From: Flammeovirgaceae bacterium
GTDB lineage: Bacteria; Bacteroidota; Bacteroidia; Cytophagales; Cyclobacteriaceae
NCBI GenBank assembly: GCA_016709845.1
Contig: JADJMA010000030.1
Location: 1-64,000 of the forward strand
Direction of reading: 5' to 3'
DNA length: 64,000 nucleotides
The notes beneath the pieces were generated by a model, which was not told the origin of the DNA, did not search any database, and worked only from the letters and a program-made list of their open reading frames with translations. The translations under genes were made by a program, and so were the position numbers. Positions within the stretch are counted from its first letter, which is position 1, and each line of letters opens with the position of its first letter. Positions 45,620 to 55,608 of this stretch are shown piece by piece.

Positions 45620-47935
45620 ATGGCAAAAAATCTCAGTGGACACAAGTTGGTAAACGAAAGTTGGAATTATCCAATTTGGAGAAAGTATTGTTTCCACAAG
45701 ATGGCATTACCAAAGCCGAAGTAATTGAATACTATTTAAAGATTGCACCCACACTACTTCAGCATGTTAAAGGTAGAGCACTTACTCTCATTCGATTCCC
45801 TGATGGCGTAGGCGGTGAAAATTTTTATCAGAAGAATAGACCCGAGTGGGCACCAGACTGGATTGAGTTCGTTACGCTGGGCAAGGAAAAGAAAGATTAC
45901 ATTTTAGCTACCGAGCCTGCTTCCTTAGTGTGGCTTGCAAATCTGGCCTCTCTCGAATTACATCAGCTCCACAGTCGTAAACCGGATTTCGAACATCCTG
46001 ATTATATGGTTTTCGATCTTGATCCACCGGAAGGATATGATTTTACCAAAGTTGTTTCCCTGGCACTTGATTTAAAATCATACTTAGAAACATTTGGCTA
46101 TACCTGTTTTGCAAAAACTACCGGTGGCAAAGGCATTCATATTTGTTGCCCGATAGAACCGCGTTGGGATTTTCATGCCGTGTTTGAAGCGGCACAGGCT
46201 ATTGCACAACCCTATACGGAGCGTAACGTGAGGGAGACAACCTTACAAATAAAAAAGAAGCGCGTAAAGGGCGGGTGCTTATTGATATTTTCAGAATCCG
46301 ATCGGGGCAGAGCATTGTTTCTCCTTATAGTTTACGAGGTCGCCATGGCGCACCGGTTTCCATGCCACCTTACGTGGGATGAAATAGGTGCACTGAAAAG
46401 TCCGCTTGAATACACGATTGCAAATGCGGTGGAGAAAGTACTCACCGATGGCGATGCTTGGGAAGGGATGGATGCCTATGCCGTGGAGATTCATACGCAC
46501 AGAAAAACAAAAGTGTCGAAAAGAAAAAAATTACCAGTTTCCAAAAACACAAACACCCGAGCAACTTGAAGCTTACGAAAAAAAACGAGACTTTAAAAAG
46601 ACTCCCAGAGCCTGCGGCTCGTGTGATTGAAGGAAGTGGAACCAGCTTTGTGGTTCATCGGCATCATGCTACTAACCTGCATTACGATTTAAGATTAGAA
46701 AAAGACGGTGTACTCAAATCATGGGCGGTGCCTCGCGGTTTGCCACCCTATCCCGGTGTAAAACGATTGGCTGTTCAAACCGAAGATCATCCTATGAAAT
46801 ATTTGACTTTCGATGGGGCGATTCCAAAGGGACAATATGGAGCGGGGAAATGGATTTATGCACTGGGTAAATACACAGTTACGAAAGATAAGAAAGATGG
46901 CTTCTACTTTCGTCTGAGTAGCAAAGAAGTAAATGGTGAATACCGCATTTATAATATCAAAGCCAAAGAATGGTTGCTGGAAAGAGTGGATACACCCCAG
47001 ATAAACTATGTGCACGATGTTATTGAGCCGATGCTCTCAAGTTCGGCAACTAAACCGCCAACTGGCGATAACTTTCTCCACGAAATAAAATGGGATGGCA
47101 TCCGGGCTATCATTTCTTTGGAAGATGGACAGGTAAGGATCAGAACGCGCAATCATAATGATGTAACAAAACAATTTCCTGAATTGGCCAAAGCCGACAA
47201 AGCGTTTCGGGCTACCTGTGGTTTGTTTGATGCTGAAATAGTTTGTCTCGACAAATCGGGTAAAGCCGATTTCAAGAAAGTAATCCATCGCTTGATGAGT
47301 AATGGCGAAACCACTATTCAAAAACTGAGTAAAACCAGTCCGGTGTATTGTTACATTTTTGATTGTTTGTATCTGGACGGGCGCACCTTGATTAATGAAC
47401 CTCTCGTAAAAAGACGCGAGTGGATGCGGGACGCTATTAAACCGGAAACGCCCTATCGGGTGAGTGAAGCAGTTGAAGATGGCGAAGCGCTTTTTGAAGC
47501 AGCACGCGAACATCAGTTGGAAGGAATTATTTCTAAAGAAAAGGATGGCCGGTATTTGGCGGGCAAACGATCCGACCTTTGGTTGAAGATAAAAGTACGC
47601 AACACGCGTGAGTGTTATATTCTCGGTTACAATCCCGGTAAGGGAAATCGCAGTCAGGTATTTGGTGGCTTGCACATTGCTGAGAAGGAGGGAGCTGAAT
47701 TTATTTATCGCGGTAAGGTGGGCACCGGGTTTGACGATAACCTGATTAAGGAAATTTATAAACAGCTGAAGTCGTTGAAGGAGATCAAGAAACCTATTCC
47801 CGATAAGGTGATGGATGAAAAATTAGTATTTGGGTAGAACCTATATTGATTGCGGAAATAAGTTTTTCAATGATCACGAAAGACAACCAATTTCGCGAGC
47901 CGGTTTTTGTACGACTGAGGCCTGACTTGGGTTGA
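45620..47935 (+). CDS. ligD: ATP-dependent DNA ligase LigD (Pol-PE-Lig order), frameshifted
   Basis: The start ATG 45620 becomes MAKKSQWTQVGKRKLELSNL if one A is restored in a short A-run. Domain 1: archaeo-eukaryotic primase-type polymerase (LEKVLFPQDGITKAEVIEYY, YMVFDLDPP with catalytic acids, FAKTTGGKGIHICCPI). Domain 2: 3'-phosphoesterase (SGTSFVVHRHHATNLHYDLR with the H-x-x-H pattern). Domain 3: ligase with adenylation Lys in HEIKWDGIRAI, IIRAxx-like downstream motifs, GIISKEKDGRYLAGKRSDLW and a terminal WVEP strand. The real stop is TGA 47933-47935 after an indel at ~47830. It joins ends held by Ku (51.7 kb) and fills and trims them. Order Pol-PE-Lig resembles mycobacterial LigD. Confidence 0.9.
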
Positions 47936-47966
47936 TAATTTTCAATCTGATAGATGAATGGAATTT

Positions 47967-49970
47967 TCAAGCAGGAAGTTTGACGATAAACTCCGATCCA
48001 TTTTCGGTTGACTTTACTTCAATAGTGCCTCCATGCGCTTTTGGTTATAATATCATAACTCAAACTCAATCCTAATCCTGTTCCTTGTCCCGGTTGGTTT
48101 GGTTGTGAAGAACGGTTGAAAGATTTTATCGACTATGTTTTGAGGAATGCCATTGCCGTTGTCAGTTACTTTAATCAGAATTTCTCCCGAGAGGGAGCGC
48201 ACGGTACTATCGATTACTATGGGTTCGTACTTGCCGTCAGGCTGAGCTTGTCGAAGCCTTCGTTCACCGCATAAAACGCATTATTAATCAAATTCAAAAC
48301 TACTTCTGCCAATATCTTGAGGCACTATATTTATTTTTGGAAGCGATTGATCAAAATCTGTTCGAACTTCGCGTTGAACGATTTGTCCTTTGCCCGCAAG
48401 CCGTGATAGGAGAGGCGTAGGTATTCATCACACAGAGCATTAATGTCTGTTGGTTCTTTTGGCCGGAGCTTGTGCGCGAATGTTGCAACATTCCTTTACA
48501 ACATCTGCTTGCGCGCTTGCCATGATGGTTTATCTTTCAAGATTCTCTTTTACATCTTTTGCAATAACCTTAGCTTCATCCACATCTCCTTTTTCTAATT
48601 CTCCATTCATTTCGTCAATCAACTCATTACTCACTTCACTAAAGTTGTTTACAAAGTTCAACGGGTTTTGAATTTCATGGGCGATGCCTGCGGTAAGTTC
48701 TCCCAGACTTGCCATTTTTTCCGATTGGATGAGTTGGGATTGGGTGGATTTTAATTTTTCTATAATGTTATTTAGTTCGGAATTTTTCAATTGAAGATTG
48801 GCCTGTGATTTCTTTTTTTGTAGAAATTGTCTAGCAATTAAAACAGCGATAACTACCAACAGTAATGAACTACCGATTAATACATTTCGTATCATCAATT
48901 GCAACCTGGATTTACTTTGTAAATCCACAATTTCATTGTCCTTTTTATCGATTGCATATTTTTCCTGAAAAGCAGACAAACTATTTTGGACACCTTGTGA
49001 ATCAATGGAATCTTTAAGAATATTTGCCGGTTTTTATTCTGAAATTCATAGACATTTTCATAATCTTTTTGGGCTACGTATATATTTTTTAAAATCAGAT
49101 ATGCTTCTCTCTGTCGATTTATATTTCCGCTCTGTTCCGCAAGGGACTGCGCTTCGGTAGCATATTCATAAGCCAGTTTATAATTAATGAGTTTCAAATG
49201 GGTCGTAGATACGTTGGCTGAAAAATATGAAAGGGTGGCGGGATCAAATTTAGCTTCTTTCTAACGAGAGTGCTTCGAATAATACTCTAAAGCTTTTTAT
49301 ATGAATTTTGGGTCTATATAGACACTGGCAAAATTGCCAATAGTGAATATAATATGAACTTTATTTCCATTATTGCGAATAATTTTTTAGCCCTTTTGAA
49401 TATGCTGTTTCAGCATCACCAATTTTTCTGGTTCCTATAGATGTCGCCAAAATAAGTCATTACGGACGCAATATTTAGGCTGTCTTTTCTTCCACAGCGA
49501 TCCTCATCATCCTTTCTCCATACTCCAAAGACTTACTATAGTCGCCTTTATTGAAGTATATGTTTCCTCCAACAAGATTGAGAATCTCGAAAAGATTTTC
49601 ATTGCTATTTTGAGCCAATGCAATTCTCTCAGCCCTTAATCCAAATTCCAGCGCCCTATCATGATATTCATTTCTCTCATAATACAGAGATAACCTTTCA
49701 GGCATTGGTAGAGACTTTCATTATTTTCAATTCTTTCCGCAAGTTGAAATGCCTTGAATCGATACATCAAAGCGGTGTCATATTTCGAATTTTCTGAATG
49801 AAACTCAGCCATCGTTAGCATCAACTTTATTTTCGTTGTATCATCAACTTGAGCGAGTGAAGACATCAAGCTATCGATAACTTTTTTGGGAATAAGAAGC
49901 GCAATTAAAATGAATTGTAGCAGAACGATTATAATAAATCGCAAGTTGAGTTTAGAAAATGCTTGGCCAT
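47967..49970 (-). CDS. TPR-containing sensor histidine kinase (heavily frameshifted)
   Basis: The ATG at 49968-49970 (MAKHFLNS) leads, after an indel, into a hydrophobic leader (RFIIIVLLQFILIALLIP). Six or so TPR repeats follow (KYDTALMYRFKAFQLAERIE, NIYFNKGDYSKSLEYGERMM), then a coiled coil and a membrane helix (VLIGSSLLLVVIAVLIARQF). The kinase core has TAGIAHEIQNPLNFVNNFSE, then, after more breaks, NLINNAFYAVNE and the ATP lid PTGTGTGLGLSLSYDIITKA, ending EFIVKLPA. This is the periplasmic-TPR kinase class common in Cytophagales. At least seven breaks. The partner regulator is not adjacent. It lies between ligD and ku but on the opposite strand. Confidence 0.8.
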
Positions 49971-50189
49971 CTTACAAAATGTGTTATCTCGGTAAAACAA
50001 TAAACGTAATATTATCTACTTCTCTTTATAACTCCTCGTACGTACGCCTTCACAATATCGTAAATTATCTGCATCACGGATGAGAACGGGATTAATGATT
50101 TCACTGATTTCATTTTCAATTTAAGTTATTCAACTTATTAATAATGGATGCATATCGGAAATCAATTTTATTCCTTGCCTCGAATTTTC

Positions 50190-51415
50190 TTATTTGTCCG
50201 TGCATATCTTCGCGAGCATACCAGGTTCAACCTTCATTCCGAGCGCTATCGCTTGTGTTAAATCTTTACAAGCTTCTGCTTTTTTGCGAGCCGGTGATAA
50301 GCAACGCTTCTGTTATAATAGGCTAAGCCGTATTCAGGGTAGTATGTGACGGCCACCGTGTAATCTTCAATGGCTTCTTTTACCCGATTGAGTTTTACCA
50401 ACGCATTACCATGATTGAGCCAGACTTTTCATAATCTGGCTTTAATTTTATTGCTTGCCGATAATCTGCGAGCGCACCCCCGATAGTCGTTGAGCTGTTC
50501 TTTAATAATGCCGCGGTTGAGCCAGTACTCAGGTTCGCCTGGGTCTAATCGAATCGCCTCTGAATAATCTTGCAAAGCTCCGGGTAGATTGCCGGTCTTC
50601 ATTCTCAACGAACCTCGTTCAGCATAGGAGAAGGGTAGGGTGGGATTTTTTTCAATGGCTTCCGTCAATAACTTTTCTGATTGTTCATTATTCTGAGACG
50701 CAACGGAAAGCACCGCGAGATTATGGCTCGCCATATAGCTATCCGGATTAATTTGAAGGGCGACTTCGAAATCACTTTTAGCACCCAACGTATCACCCGA
50801 GTTTTGTCTTGCAATACCGCGGTTAAGAAATAGATCGGGGTTGGCAGAGGAGAGGCGAATTGCAGAATCAAAATAATGGAGCGCCTTAGTAAAATCACTT
50901 AACTTGGTTTCGATCAAACCCAGGTAATTAAAGTAGGTGGGGGTTATTGAACCACTGGTTGTAAAACCTTTTGAGGCTCCAATATCTTCTCTGCCTATTT
51001 GAAAGTAAACCGTATTGGTTTCGCCTCCCGGTGGAAGTTTCAACAGGCTTAAAAAATCTTCTTTAGACATAGCCCATTGGCCGAAATCGTACCGGGCAAC
51101 TGCTCTGCTAAAAAGTGCCTCCTTATCCAGCGGTTGCGTTTCCAGATAGATATTGTAATCGGTTAGCGCCCCTTGCTTGTCACCCAAATGGTCGCGCGCT
51201 ATAGCTCTTGAATAGTAGGCAGCCATATAATAAGGATCGATCCTTAAGCACTCATTGAACTGGGCCAGGGCGGTTTTATAAGACTTGTTGAGCAAGGATT
51301 CTTCGCCTTTATTATAGTAGTAAGAAGCCGATCGGGCTTTTGTCTCTTGCGGAAATAAAGAAGAGACACAAGGCAAAAGGATGCTGGTTAACAGAAGGAT
51401 TTTAGCCCAAGACAC
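50190..51415 (-). CDS. Secreted TPR-repeat protein (one or two indels)
   Basis: Signal peptide WAKILLLTSILLPCVSSLF. About ten 34-residue TPR repeats follow: YKTALAQFNECLRIDPYYMA, DKQGALTDYNIYLETQPLDK, DFTKALHYFDSAIRLSSANP, LPGALQDYSEAIRLDPGEPE. An indel near 50455 joins the tail VKEAIEDYTVAVTYYPEYGL to the end CKDLTQAIALGMKVEP. About 408 residues. Proteins of this sort act as scaffolds in the envelope; a link to the adjacent TPR kinase is inferred only from position. Start 51415 was chosen for the signal peptide. Confidence 0.85.
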
Positions 51416-51706
51416 TATTAAAGTTGGCGATAATTCGAGTGAATTGCCAATAAGAGTATTCCTAAATTAAAGGTCGAAAGTGTGGCAGTATTACCCAAGA
51501 GTAGGTAAATAATATTACCTATAGTTGTGTTATCTAAGATTAGGTAATCCAAAGTCGATTCATACGCGTAGAAATTTTGTAATCCCTATTTTAAACCTCT
51601 ATTCGATCGGGTTTCAAGGTCAATACTGATTAATGAATTTTGAAAAATCATTCATAGTCAATAATTTAGTGCCTTGTAGTTCATTTTTTAAACTAATATC
51701 ACTTTT
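51416..51706. promoter_or_regulatory. Divergent region with TAGGTAA repeats between TPR gene and ku
   Basis: Intergenic, 291 bp, A/T-rich. It holds TAGGTAA (51502-51508), its complement TTACCTA (51515-51521) six bases later, and a third TAGGTAA at 51541-51547. No canonical -7 TAnnTTTG was seen close to ku. Confidence 0.4.
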
Positions 51707-52543
51707 ATGCGAGCTATCTGGAAAGGACACATTCAATTTTCATTAGTTACCATCCCCATTCGCATTTATAATGCTATTGATACGGGGCAAAGCATCAGCT
51801 TCAATTTGCTTACGCGCGAAGGAAATAACCCCGTTAGCTACGAGAAGAAAGATAAGGTAACGGGTAAACCCTTAAAGACTGAAGATATTGTAAAGGGCTA
51901 CCAATATGAGCCGGGGCAATATGTGATTATTGAACAAGATGATCTTAACAAAGTGAAACTGAAGAGTGAGAAGGTAATCGAGATAGAGGGCTTTGTGAAA
52001 TCGGAAGAGGTACATCACACCCTATTCGAAACTCCCTACTTTATTGGACCCGATAGCGACATTGCTGCCAAGACGTACGGATTGCTTTGCCAAACATTAA
52101 AGGACAGTGGAAAGGTTGGAGTTGGTAAAGTAGTCTTACGAGATCGCGAAACTCCGGTACTTCTTTCTCCGCATGAAGGAGGAATAATGATGTACCGATT
52201 GCGTTACCCTAATGAAATTCGAAGTATGGGTGAGGTACCTCAATTGCTTGAAGTTAAGGCCGATAAAGATCAATTGAAGTTAGCCAAAACACTGGTTGAC
52301 TCTATGACCACGACTTTCGCAAAGATTGAAATGAAAGATCGTTACTACGATGCGCTCAAAGCAATTATTGATGCGAAGATTGCCGGCAAGGAAGTGGTAA
52401 TGATGACAGAAGAAGTGCCTGAAGTGGTTGATATTATGATTGCCTTAAAAGCCAGCATTGATGCGGCTAAAAAGAAACCTATGGAAAAGGCTAAAGGCCC
52501 GGTGGTAAAGAAAGAAAGAAGCCGCCAAGAACACACTCCGTAG
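51707..52543 (+). CDS. ku: Non-homologous end-joining protein Ku
   Basis: Intact, 278 residues, normal length for bacterial Ku. MRAIWKGHIQFSLVTIPIRI is the family's N-terminal signature; CxxGN-type GNNPVSYEKKDKVTGKPLKT and YQYEPGQYVIIEQDDLNKVK follow. The beta-barrel ring core has TPYFIGPDSDIAAKTYGLLC-like lines and RLRYPNEIRSM, and the C-terminus is Lys-rich (KKKPMEKAKGPVVKKERSRQ). A homodimer threads onto broken DNA ends and recruits LigD, which is encoded 3.8 kb upstream on the same strand. Confidence 0.96.
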   Translation: MRAIWKGHIQFSLVTIPIRIYNAIDTGQSISFNLLTREGNNPVSYEKKDKVTGKPLKTEDIVKGYQYEPGQYVIIEQDDLNKVKLKSEKVIEIEGFVKSEEVHHTLFETPYFIGPDSDIAAKTYGLLCQTLKDSGKVGVGKVVLRDRETPVLLSPHEGGIMMYRLRYPNEIRSMGEVPQLLEVKADKDQLKLAKTLVDSMTTTFAKIEMKDRYYDALKAIIDAKIAGKEVVMMTEEVPEVVDIMIALKASIDAAKKKPMEKAKGPVVKKERSRQEHTP

Positions 52544-52591
52544 AAAGGCGAGTTAACATTCCATTATTACATTCTAAAAGCAGATTTTGGC

Positions 52592-52599
52592 TACCTTTG
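52592..52599 (+). promoter_or_regulatory. -7 element TACCTTTG near TPR gene start
   Basis: Exact TAnnTTTG only 5 bp before ATG 52604, so the transcript may be nearly leaderless. Confidence 0.5.
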
Positions 52600-52603
52600 T
52601 GTT

Positions 52604-53061
52604 ATGGCCAAGGTCATTCAATTTCCTACACCCAGCCCTGAGAAGTTCGGCTTTAAACCCGTGCGCAAGAAGAAGGGCAGCCCTGACAAACACGGTCAGT
52701 TGAATTTGTTTGCCGGAGCGAAGGTGATTAACATGAATCAACTTTCGGCATTTGAAGAGGCGCTGATGTTGGATGAACAAGGAGACAGTCGCGCAGTTGC
52801 TCAATATCAAAAATTTATAATCTCGCCAACGTATATGCCGAAATAGGCAATCTTCCTTTAGCAAAAATTCATTATCAGATCTCCATTGAAATTGAGCCCA
52901 CCTTTCCAAACAGCCACTTTAATCTGGGGCTCACGTTGGCCATGAGTAAAGAAATCGATTCGGCTATTGAAAGTCTTAACACCTATCGCACGCTGGTAAT
53001 TCCTGAAGACAGAATTCAAGCTGAAGAACTTATTATCAATCTGTCGCGCTCGTTTCGGTAG
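52604..53061 (+). CDS. Small TPR protein (one indel)
   Basis: MAKVIQFPTPSPEKFGFKPV opens a basic, unstructured head (RKKKGSPDKHGQLNLFAGAK). Then come TPR-like helices: LSAFEEALMLDEQGDSRAVA, and after an indel near 52815 NLANVYAEIGNLPLAKIHYQ and PTFPNSHFNLGLTLAMSKE. Joined length about 152 residues. No signal peptide, so cytoplasmic. It lies 60 bp after ku on the same strand but has its own -7 element, so independent expression is likely. Role unknown. Confidence 0.75.
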
Positions 53062-53172
53062 TTACCACATGAAATTTATTTGAAGAATTTAATTTCTGAA
53101 AACGAACACCTTTGTTAGTGTATTTACTAATAAGCCGTGCAAATCGAAGTTACTTGATAATTTTAATGTCAG

Positions 53173-53463
53173 ATGATTTACATCACTCAACTCATTTACA
53201 AAAAAGCTGGTCAGGAAAAAATCTTTGATCAGTTTGAAAGCGTAGCCATTCCAACAATCTCAAAATATAAAGGCAGACTTTTGTTTCGGGTAAAGCCAGC
53301 AGAAGATTCGTTTATTGAGATAAATATGGAGCAACCTTATGAAATTCATTTTGTGGAATTTAATTCGGAAAAGGACTTTAATAATTTTTATGCAGGACGA
53401 AGAGCGAAAATTTTTTTGCATTTGAAAGAACAATCTAAAGACAGTTTGGCTACCCAAGGGTAA
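53173..53463 (+). CDS. DUF1330-like small protein
   Basis: Intact, 96 residues. The lines MIYITQLIYKKAGQEKIFDQ, YKGRLLFRVKPAEDSF and YEIHFVEFNSEKDFNNFYA match the dimeric alpha+beta barrel style of DUF1330/ABM-like proteins. A cytoplasmic role is probable; the family has no well-defined reaction. No operon link: 111 bp from the upstream gene. Confidence 0.6.
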   Translation: MIYITQLIYKKAGQEKIFDQFESVAIPTISKYKGRLLFRVKPAEDSFIEINMEQPYEIHFVEFNSEKDFNNFYAGRRAKIFLHLKEQSKDSLATQG

Positions 53464-53514
53464 AAATTATAGGTGAGAAGCGATAATTGAAATGAAGGCA
53501 GCATGATCAAAACT

Positions 53515-53881
53515 ATGACAAAAACCAAAACATCCATTCAACCTCTTACTGTACAAACAGCACGCTGGAATGCCTTTAAGCGAAGCATATCGAATGGAAA
53601 CTCCCGATGGTGGGCTCGTATTAAAACTTGCTGTTGATGAAGCCGAATTTTGGGTAAGCGGACAAATCGATGATTCCGGTGAGCCATTAAGTGAGAATCT
53701 GGGTGGAGATACTTTGAAGATGGTATTAATAGTAGATGATCCGGATACTTTTTTTAGCCATGCATTGAAGCATGGTGCAACGGAGATTTTTCCAGTGGGT
53801 GAGGAGCATGGTTGGAGGTTGGGTCGCCTGGTCGATCCGTTTGGCCTTCATTGGGAGATTGGTAAACAGTTAGCAGAGTAG
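53515..53881 (+). CDS. VOC (glyoxalase/bleomycin-resistance) family protein, N-terminal lesion
   Basis: MTKTKTSIQPLTVQ opens in one frame and the body lies in another: GMPLSEAYRMETPDGGLVLK, AVDEAEFWVSGQIDD, VLIVDDPDTFFSHALKHGAT, EIFPVGEEHGWRLGRLVDPF, GLHWEI. These are the paired beta-alpha-beta-beta-beta modules of VOC proteins with an HxxE-like metal-site end. Compared with what I recall of relatives, about nine or ten residues (the first helix with FYKQAFGA) are missing at the frame junction near 53565. That could be an assembly deletion or a real lesion. About 120 residues. Confidence 0.75.
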
Positions 53882-53970
53882 AGTAATTTTAGTATTACAC
53901 CTCGCTGGTGTTTGAAAGTTTAGTTGTTGCAAGTCGCCTGACCGCAACCACTTGCGATCTTGGTTCGCTA

Positions 53971-54789
53971 CTAAAGCATCCCCATCGTAACAAAGAACAA
54001 AACCAAGCGATAACCTTCCAGTGCAAGTTTCAGAAAAACAATCAGGGTTAACGATTTTAATACTAACCGAATACTTTTTTCCTGATAGAAAGTTAACCCC
54101 GAGCGTAAAATGAAATAGAGATTGGTTATTATGAAAATAACAGTGAGCGTAATTTCATTCAGGTAGTGCCCAAGTCCAAATAGTCTTACGATAACAGTAA
54201 GCAAAATGGCATTAACAAAAAGATTAAAGCAGGCAAGCTCCACCGCATAAGTAACATGATCGATAAAGTATTTATTCTTTTTCCAGTAAAGAATATTTAA
54301 GGGTAACGAACTGATGATCACAAAAACCATAACCATGAGTTTTGCCAGGCTGGTAGTTTTTTGATTGTAGATTAGGGTAAATGAGTTTAAGTCCAACCCC
54401 AAGGTGACAATTTTGTGGGTGATAAGATCTTTATAAAGTACACTTAATGGAGATAGAAATTGGGTATGGAGCGAGGCATTGAACAATTGAATCAATGGAA
54501 AAAAGAAATAAACCAGGTTGAGCAGGAAGAATAGCGACATCGGGCTAAGCCGCTTTACTCTTTTGCCATCCGAGAAGTCTCGCGACAGGGCACCTGGCGC
54601 TGTGAGAACCATCCAAAGTGTTTTAACAAACCGGGTATCAACAAACGTAATGGTAAGTAAAATGCTATTCAATACCGCTTTGAACGACTGGTCGCTGGCT
54701 ACGAGCACCTTTTCTCCGCATTGGTTACAATAGTTTCCTGTAAAGGAATTTTGACAGCTTTTGCACCGATGGGTTAACGCTTCGTTCAT
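53971..54789 (-). CDS. DUF3667 family membrane protein
   Basis: The ATG at 54787-54789 (MNEALTHRCKSC) gives 272 residues; the upstream TTG is not preferred. N-terminal zinc-ribbon cysteines CKSCQNSFTGNYCNQCGE are followed by the family segment FKAVLNSILLTITFVDTRFV / KTLWMVLTAPGALSRDFSDG and KRLSPMSLFFLLNLVYFFFP. About five hydrophobic helices follow. Typical of Bacteroidota; function unknown. It lies 13 bp downstream of the HEAT-like gene on the same strand. Confidence 0.85.
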   Translation of the reverse strand: MNEALTHRCKSCQNSFTGNYCNQCGEKVLVASDQSFKAVLNSILLTITFVDTRFVKTLWMVLTAPGALSRDFSDGKRVKRLSPMSLFFLLNLVYFFFPLIQLFNASLHTQFLSPLSVLYKDLITHKIVTLGLDLNSFTLIYNQKTTSLAKLMVMVFVIISSLPLNILYWKKNKYFIDHVTYAVELACFNLFVNAILLTVIVRLFGLGHYLNEITLTVIFIITNLYFILRSGLTFYQEKSIRLVLKSLTLIVFLKLALEGYRLVLFFVTMGML

Positions 54790-54802
54790 CTTCAGCAAGG
54801 TA

Positions 54803-55314
54803 TTATTTTAATTGCTTAAGCGTCTTTCTCCCTCGCGAAACAAATCCTGCACTTCCGTAAGGAAGTTGATCTTCGATGATAATAATAATTTCATTTTTTA
54901 AGTCAACATTTTCCTTGGCTATGTTCCCTAGCACCGTCATCGCAAAAACCCGAATGGCAACAGGTTGTTTCCCATCGGTTAAAAAGGATAGGCATAAGTC
55001 AACCGTTTTGCCCTGTAGAGATTTGGGTATTGGAATAAATTGAAGCACCCGCAAGATATTCCGCTTAACAGCATCATGCTCGCCCGGCTTTCCTAAAAAA
55101 TCAATGATCTTTTTAAGATGAGGTTTAATCAATCCTGGGTTATTCTCCACGCAGTAGCTCAAAGGCCAGGCGGCCCGCGGAGTTACCCGATAGGGACCTG
55201 CAAGGAAAACCGCAACCAGATCTGCAAAGCGTTTCGGATCATTATTAACATAATTCACAATCTTGTCCTTTGAGACTTGCTATGTTCCTTTAAAATCTCT
55301 TTTATCAAATTCAT
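54803..55314 (-). CDS. HEAT-like helical repeat protein (one indel)
   Basis: The ATG at 55312-55314 (MNLIKEILKEHSK) enters, after an indel near 55275, KIVNYVNNDPKRFADLVAVF. Helical pairs follow: RAAWPLSYCVENNPGLIKPH, AVKRNILRVLQFIPIPKSLQ, VAIRVFAMTVLGNIAKENVD. About 170 residues, cytoplasmic. The pattern is of ARM/HEAT repeats. It is the first gene of a minus-strand pair with the DUF3667 gene. Function unknown. Confidence 0.65.
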
Positions 55315-55404
55315 TTTCAACAAGTTATGTAAATATTTAAATATAACTAGCTGAATAATAGCATATTATTAGTACTTATATTAACTTTATATTCAATATA
55401 AAAG

Positions 55405-55506
55405 ATGGAAGCTATGTTGCTAATTTTTACCATCACTGCTACAGTATTTTTTCAACTCTGCTTGTGCTTTTTTTGCTACCACGTTAAGCAATCACAGGCT
55501 GCCTGA
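55405..55506 (+). CDS. Possible 33-residue single-TM micropeptide
   Basis: ATG 55405 to TGA 55506 encodes one hydrophobic segment (MLLIFTITATVFFQLCLCFF) and a short basic end. An A/T palindrome TTATATTCAATATAA (55387-55401) precedes it. No conserved motif; it may be a chance ORF in the 294-bp gap between the HEAT-like and ABC-F genes. Confidence 0.2.
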   Translation: MEAMLLIFTITATVFFQLCLCFFCYHVKQSQAA

Positions 55507-55608
55507 GTTGGCAAATCCGTTTCAGTGAATTAAGATCTACTTTATTTTGTGCCCTGGTCTTTCAGGTGAAATCGTTGTGCTAAATTGCGGACTAATTTTT
55601 ACTTTTTT

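Noticed and set aside
47037..47675. 212-residue minus-strand ORF inside ligD
   Set aside because: The plus strand encodes conserved ligase motifs in the same interval; this is a shadow frame.
53897..53911. Weak hairpin ACACC/GGTGT between converging genes
   Set aside because: Only 5-bp stem and no T-run, so not called as a terminator.
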